This document shows, piece after piece, positions 62,526 to 64,000 of a DNA stretch of 64,000 nt. The stretch spans positions 3,676,501-3,740,500 of the forward strand of contig NZ_CP088251.1 of the NCBI RefSeq assembly GCF_021117405.1, written 5' to 3'. The position numbers and the translations under genes are program-made. The notes beneath the pieces are model-generated. The model did no database searches. It was not told the origin of the DNA and saw only the letters and a list, made by a program, of their open reading frames with translations. The stretch's first letter is position 1, and each line of letters opens with the position of its first letter. Source of the stretch: Frateuria edaphi (GTDB lineage: Bacteria; Pseudomonadota; Gammaproteobacteria; Xanthomonadales; Rhodanobacteraceae).

Positions 62526-64000
62526 TTACGGAGAGCTTGCCTGCTTCAGCGGGCCGGGCAGCAGGTTGCGCATGCGCTGCACCAGTGCGTCGAACTCGAA
62601 CGGCTTGGTCAACAGGTCGGTGTTGGCGTCGAGCGTCCAGTTATCGGGCATGGTCCCGGCGTACCCGGTCATGAAAAGCACTTTCATGTCCGGACGGTGG
62701 CGGCGGCCGACGTCGACCATCTGCATGCCGGTCAGGCCGGGCAGTCCGATGTCGGAAACGACCAGGTCGATGCGTTCGGTCGATTCGATGATGGCCAGGC
62801 CTGCGTGGCCGTCGCGCGCTTCGAGCACGCGGTAGCGCAGGTCGCGCAGCTTGCCGGCGATCAGGTCGCGCACCACGTCTTCGTCCTCCACCAGCAGGAT
62901 GGTCTCGCCGGCGGCAGGCTCCCAGTGCTTGCCGGCGTTTCGATCGTCCAGCGCACGCACGCTGCGGCGCTCGCCGCTGGGCAGGTAGATCGACACGGTG
63001 GTGCCGTGGCCGGGCTCGCTGTCCAGCTCGATGGCGCCGCGCGACTGGCTGACGAAGCCATGGATCATCGACAGGCCCAGGCCGGTGCCGCGCCCCTTGG
63101 GCTTGGTGGTGAAGAACGGGTCGAAGGCCCGCGCGCGCACGTCGGGTGTCATGCCGATGCCGGTGTCGCTCACCTGCAGCAGCAACGTGGGCGCATCGCG
63201 CAGGCTGTGCGGGCGGCGCAGCGGGCCTTCGCCGGGCGGCACCGAGCCGGTGCGGATGGTCAGCTGGCCACCGTCGGGCATGGCGTCGCGCGCGTTGATG
63301 GCCAAGTTGAGGATCGCGCTTTCCAGCAGGTTCGGATCGCATAGCACCGGCACCAGCGCGGGCGCCAGTTCGAGCTTCAGCTCGATCCGCTCGCCCAGCG
63401 TGGCCGGCAGCAGCTCGGCGATCTGCGCGATCAGGTCGTTGAGGTTGACGCTCTTGGGCGCCAGCGGCTGGCGCCGCGCGAAGGCGAGCAGGCGATGGGT
63501 CAGCGTGGCCGCTCGCTTGGCCGAATCGAGCGCGTTGCCGAGGAACCGCTCCACGTCCTGGCGACCGGCGGCCAGGCGCATCTCGACCACTTCCAGCGAT
63601 CCGATGATGCCCTGAAGCAGGTTGTTGAAGTCGTGCGCCATGCCGCCGGTGAGCTGGCCCAGCGCCTCGATCTTCTGCGACTGGAACAGCTGCGCGCGGG
63701 TTTCTTCCAGATGCCGTTCCGCTTCCATGCGTTCGGTGATGTCGCGGGTGATCTTGGCAAAGCCCAGCAACTGGCCGTCATTGTCGCGGATCGCGTCGAT
63801 GGCGATCTCGGCCATGAAGCGCGAACCGTCCTTGCGGACCTGCCAGTCGACCACGTCGTAGCGGCCGCTCTCGCTGGCCACGGTCATCGCCGTCTGGGCC
63901 ACCAACGGGTTGACGAAGAACTGCGTCAGCGGCCGGCCGATGATTTCCGTCGCGGTATAGCCCTTGATGCGTTCGGCGCCGGTGTTCCAGTCGGTGACGG
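62526..64000 (-). CDS. PAS-containing hybrid sensor histidine kinase (5' end beyond window)
   Basis: At least 491 residues are visible and the N-terminus lies outside the window. Order: a PAS domain (WNTGAERIKGYTATEIIGRP, then DWQVRKDGSRFMAEIAIDAI, GFAKITRDITERMEAER), a DHp with acceptor histidine in GGMAHDFNNLLQGI, and an HATPase with LNLAINARDAMPDGGQL and GTGLGLSMIHGFV. A C-terminal receiver follows (LLVEDEDVVRDLI, LVVSDIGLPGLTGMQMVDVG, FMTGYAG). The soluble PAS-hybrid layout suits a phosphorelay to the sigma-54 response regulator encoded 1.8 kb downstream on the same strand. Confidence 0.93.
   Translation of the reverse strand, partial: VTDWNTGAERIKGYTATEIIGRPLTQFFVNPLVAQTAMTVASESGRYDVVDWQVRKDGSRFMAEIAIDAIRDNDGQLLGFAKITRDITERMEAERHLEETRAQLFQSQKIEALGQLTGGMAHDFNNLLQGIIGSLEVVEMRLAAGRQDVERFLGNALDSAKRAATLTHRLLAFARRQPLAPKSVNLNDLIAQIAELLPATLGERIELKLELAPALVPVLCDPNLLESAILNLAINARDAMPDGGQLTIRTGSVPPGEGPLRRPHSLRDAPTLLLQVSDTGIGMTPDVRARAFDPFFTTKPKGRGTGLGLSMIHGFVSQSRGAIELDSEPGHGTTVSIYLPSGERRSVRALDDRNAGKHWEPAAGETILLVEDEDVVRDLIAGKLRDLRYRVLEARDGHAGLAIIESTERIDLVVSDIGLPGLTGMQMVDVGRRHRPDMKVLFMTGYAGTMPDNWTLDANTDLLTKPFEFDALVQRMRNLLPGPLKQASSP

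Overview
The window is a high-GC, gene-dense chromosomal segment. It most likely comes from a gammaproteobacterium of the order Lysobacterales/Xanthomonadales, in the Rhodanobacteraceae or Xanthomonadaceae (Dyella, Rhodanobacter or Luteibacter-like). This is inferred from gene content and synteny, not from a database search. The signs are the rsmG-parA-parB block, the algZ-algR-hemC order, Oar-like TonB receptors, a zwf-pgl-edd-eda Entner-Doudoroff operon, S9 and S10 peptidases, and many short palindromic intergenic repeats. No rRNA, tRNA, CRISPR array or intact mobile element was found.

Layout. 1-3.9 kb: end of an unidentified gene, rsmG, parA, parB, a family 2 glycosyltransferase and a DUF488 protein. 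3.9-11.2 kb: a GlxA-type regulator with a secreted DJ-1/PfpI paralogue, a patatin, an SLC13-type transporter, a WYL regulator and a membrane protein. 11.3-20 kb: a DUF481 beta-barrel, hemC-algR-algZ, a carboxylesterase, an S9 peptidase, a small membrane protein and an MmyB-like regulator. 20-26 kb: an EmrR-OMF-EmrA-EmrB efflux operon whose repressor gene has a strong promoter/operator and probably a leaderless start, ending at a terminator, then a PagL-like lipid A deacylase. 26-31.8 kb: an RND pump subunit with no fusion protein beside it, and btuB under a cobalamin riboswitch.

32-42 kb is an island of two paralogous Oar-like TonB receptors. They share a promoter and a leader hairpin around the ribosome binding site. 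Between them lie an insertion-sequence scar and a lower-GC secreted protein with Tiki/ChaN/EreA-like motifs. A TPR-sulfotransferase follows convergently. 42-48 kb is the Entner-Doudoroff operon with a divergent GntR/HutC-type regulator. 48-57 kb carries a DUF1272 protein, a DMT permease, an S10 peptidase, an NTF2-like protein, the helicase gene lhr and a monoacylglycerol-lipase-like hydrolase. lhr has four palindromic repeats fused in frame into its coding sequence.

57-64 kb looks like one stress-signalling module. It has a sigma-54 response regulator, a co-translated GAF/DHp-like protein lacking the phospho-acceptor histidine, and a PAS hybrid histidine kinase that runs off the window. Around these are small stress-type genes (KGG repeat, DUF4142, a metallothionein-like protein, a BON protein and a proline-rich protein). 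Three of the transcription units start behind -24/-12-like elements, one of them an almost perfect sigma-54 promoter. This module and the TonB receptor island are the two best candidates for undescribed biology.
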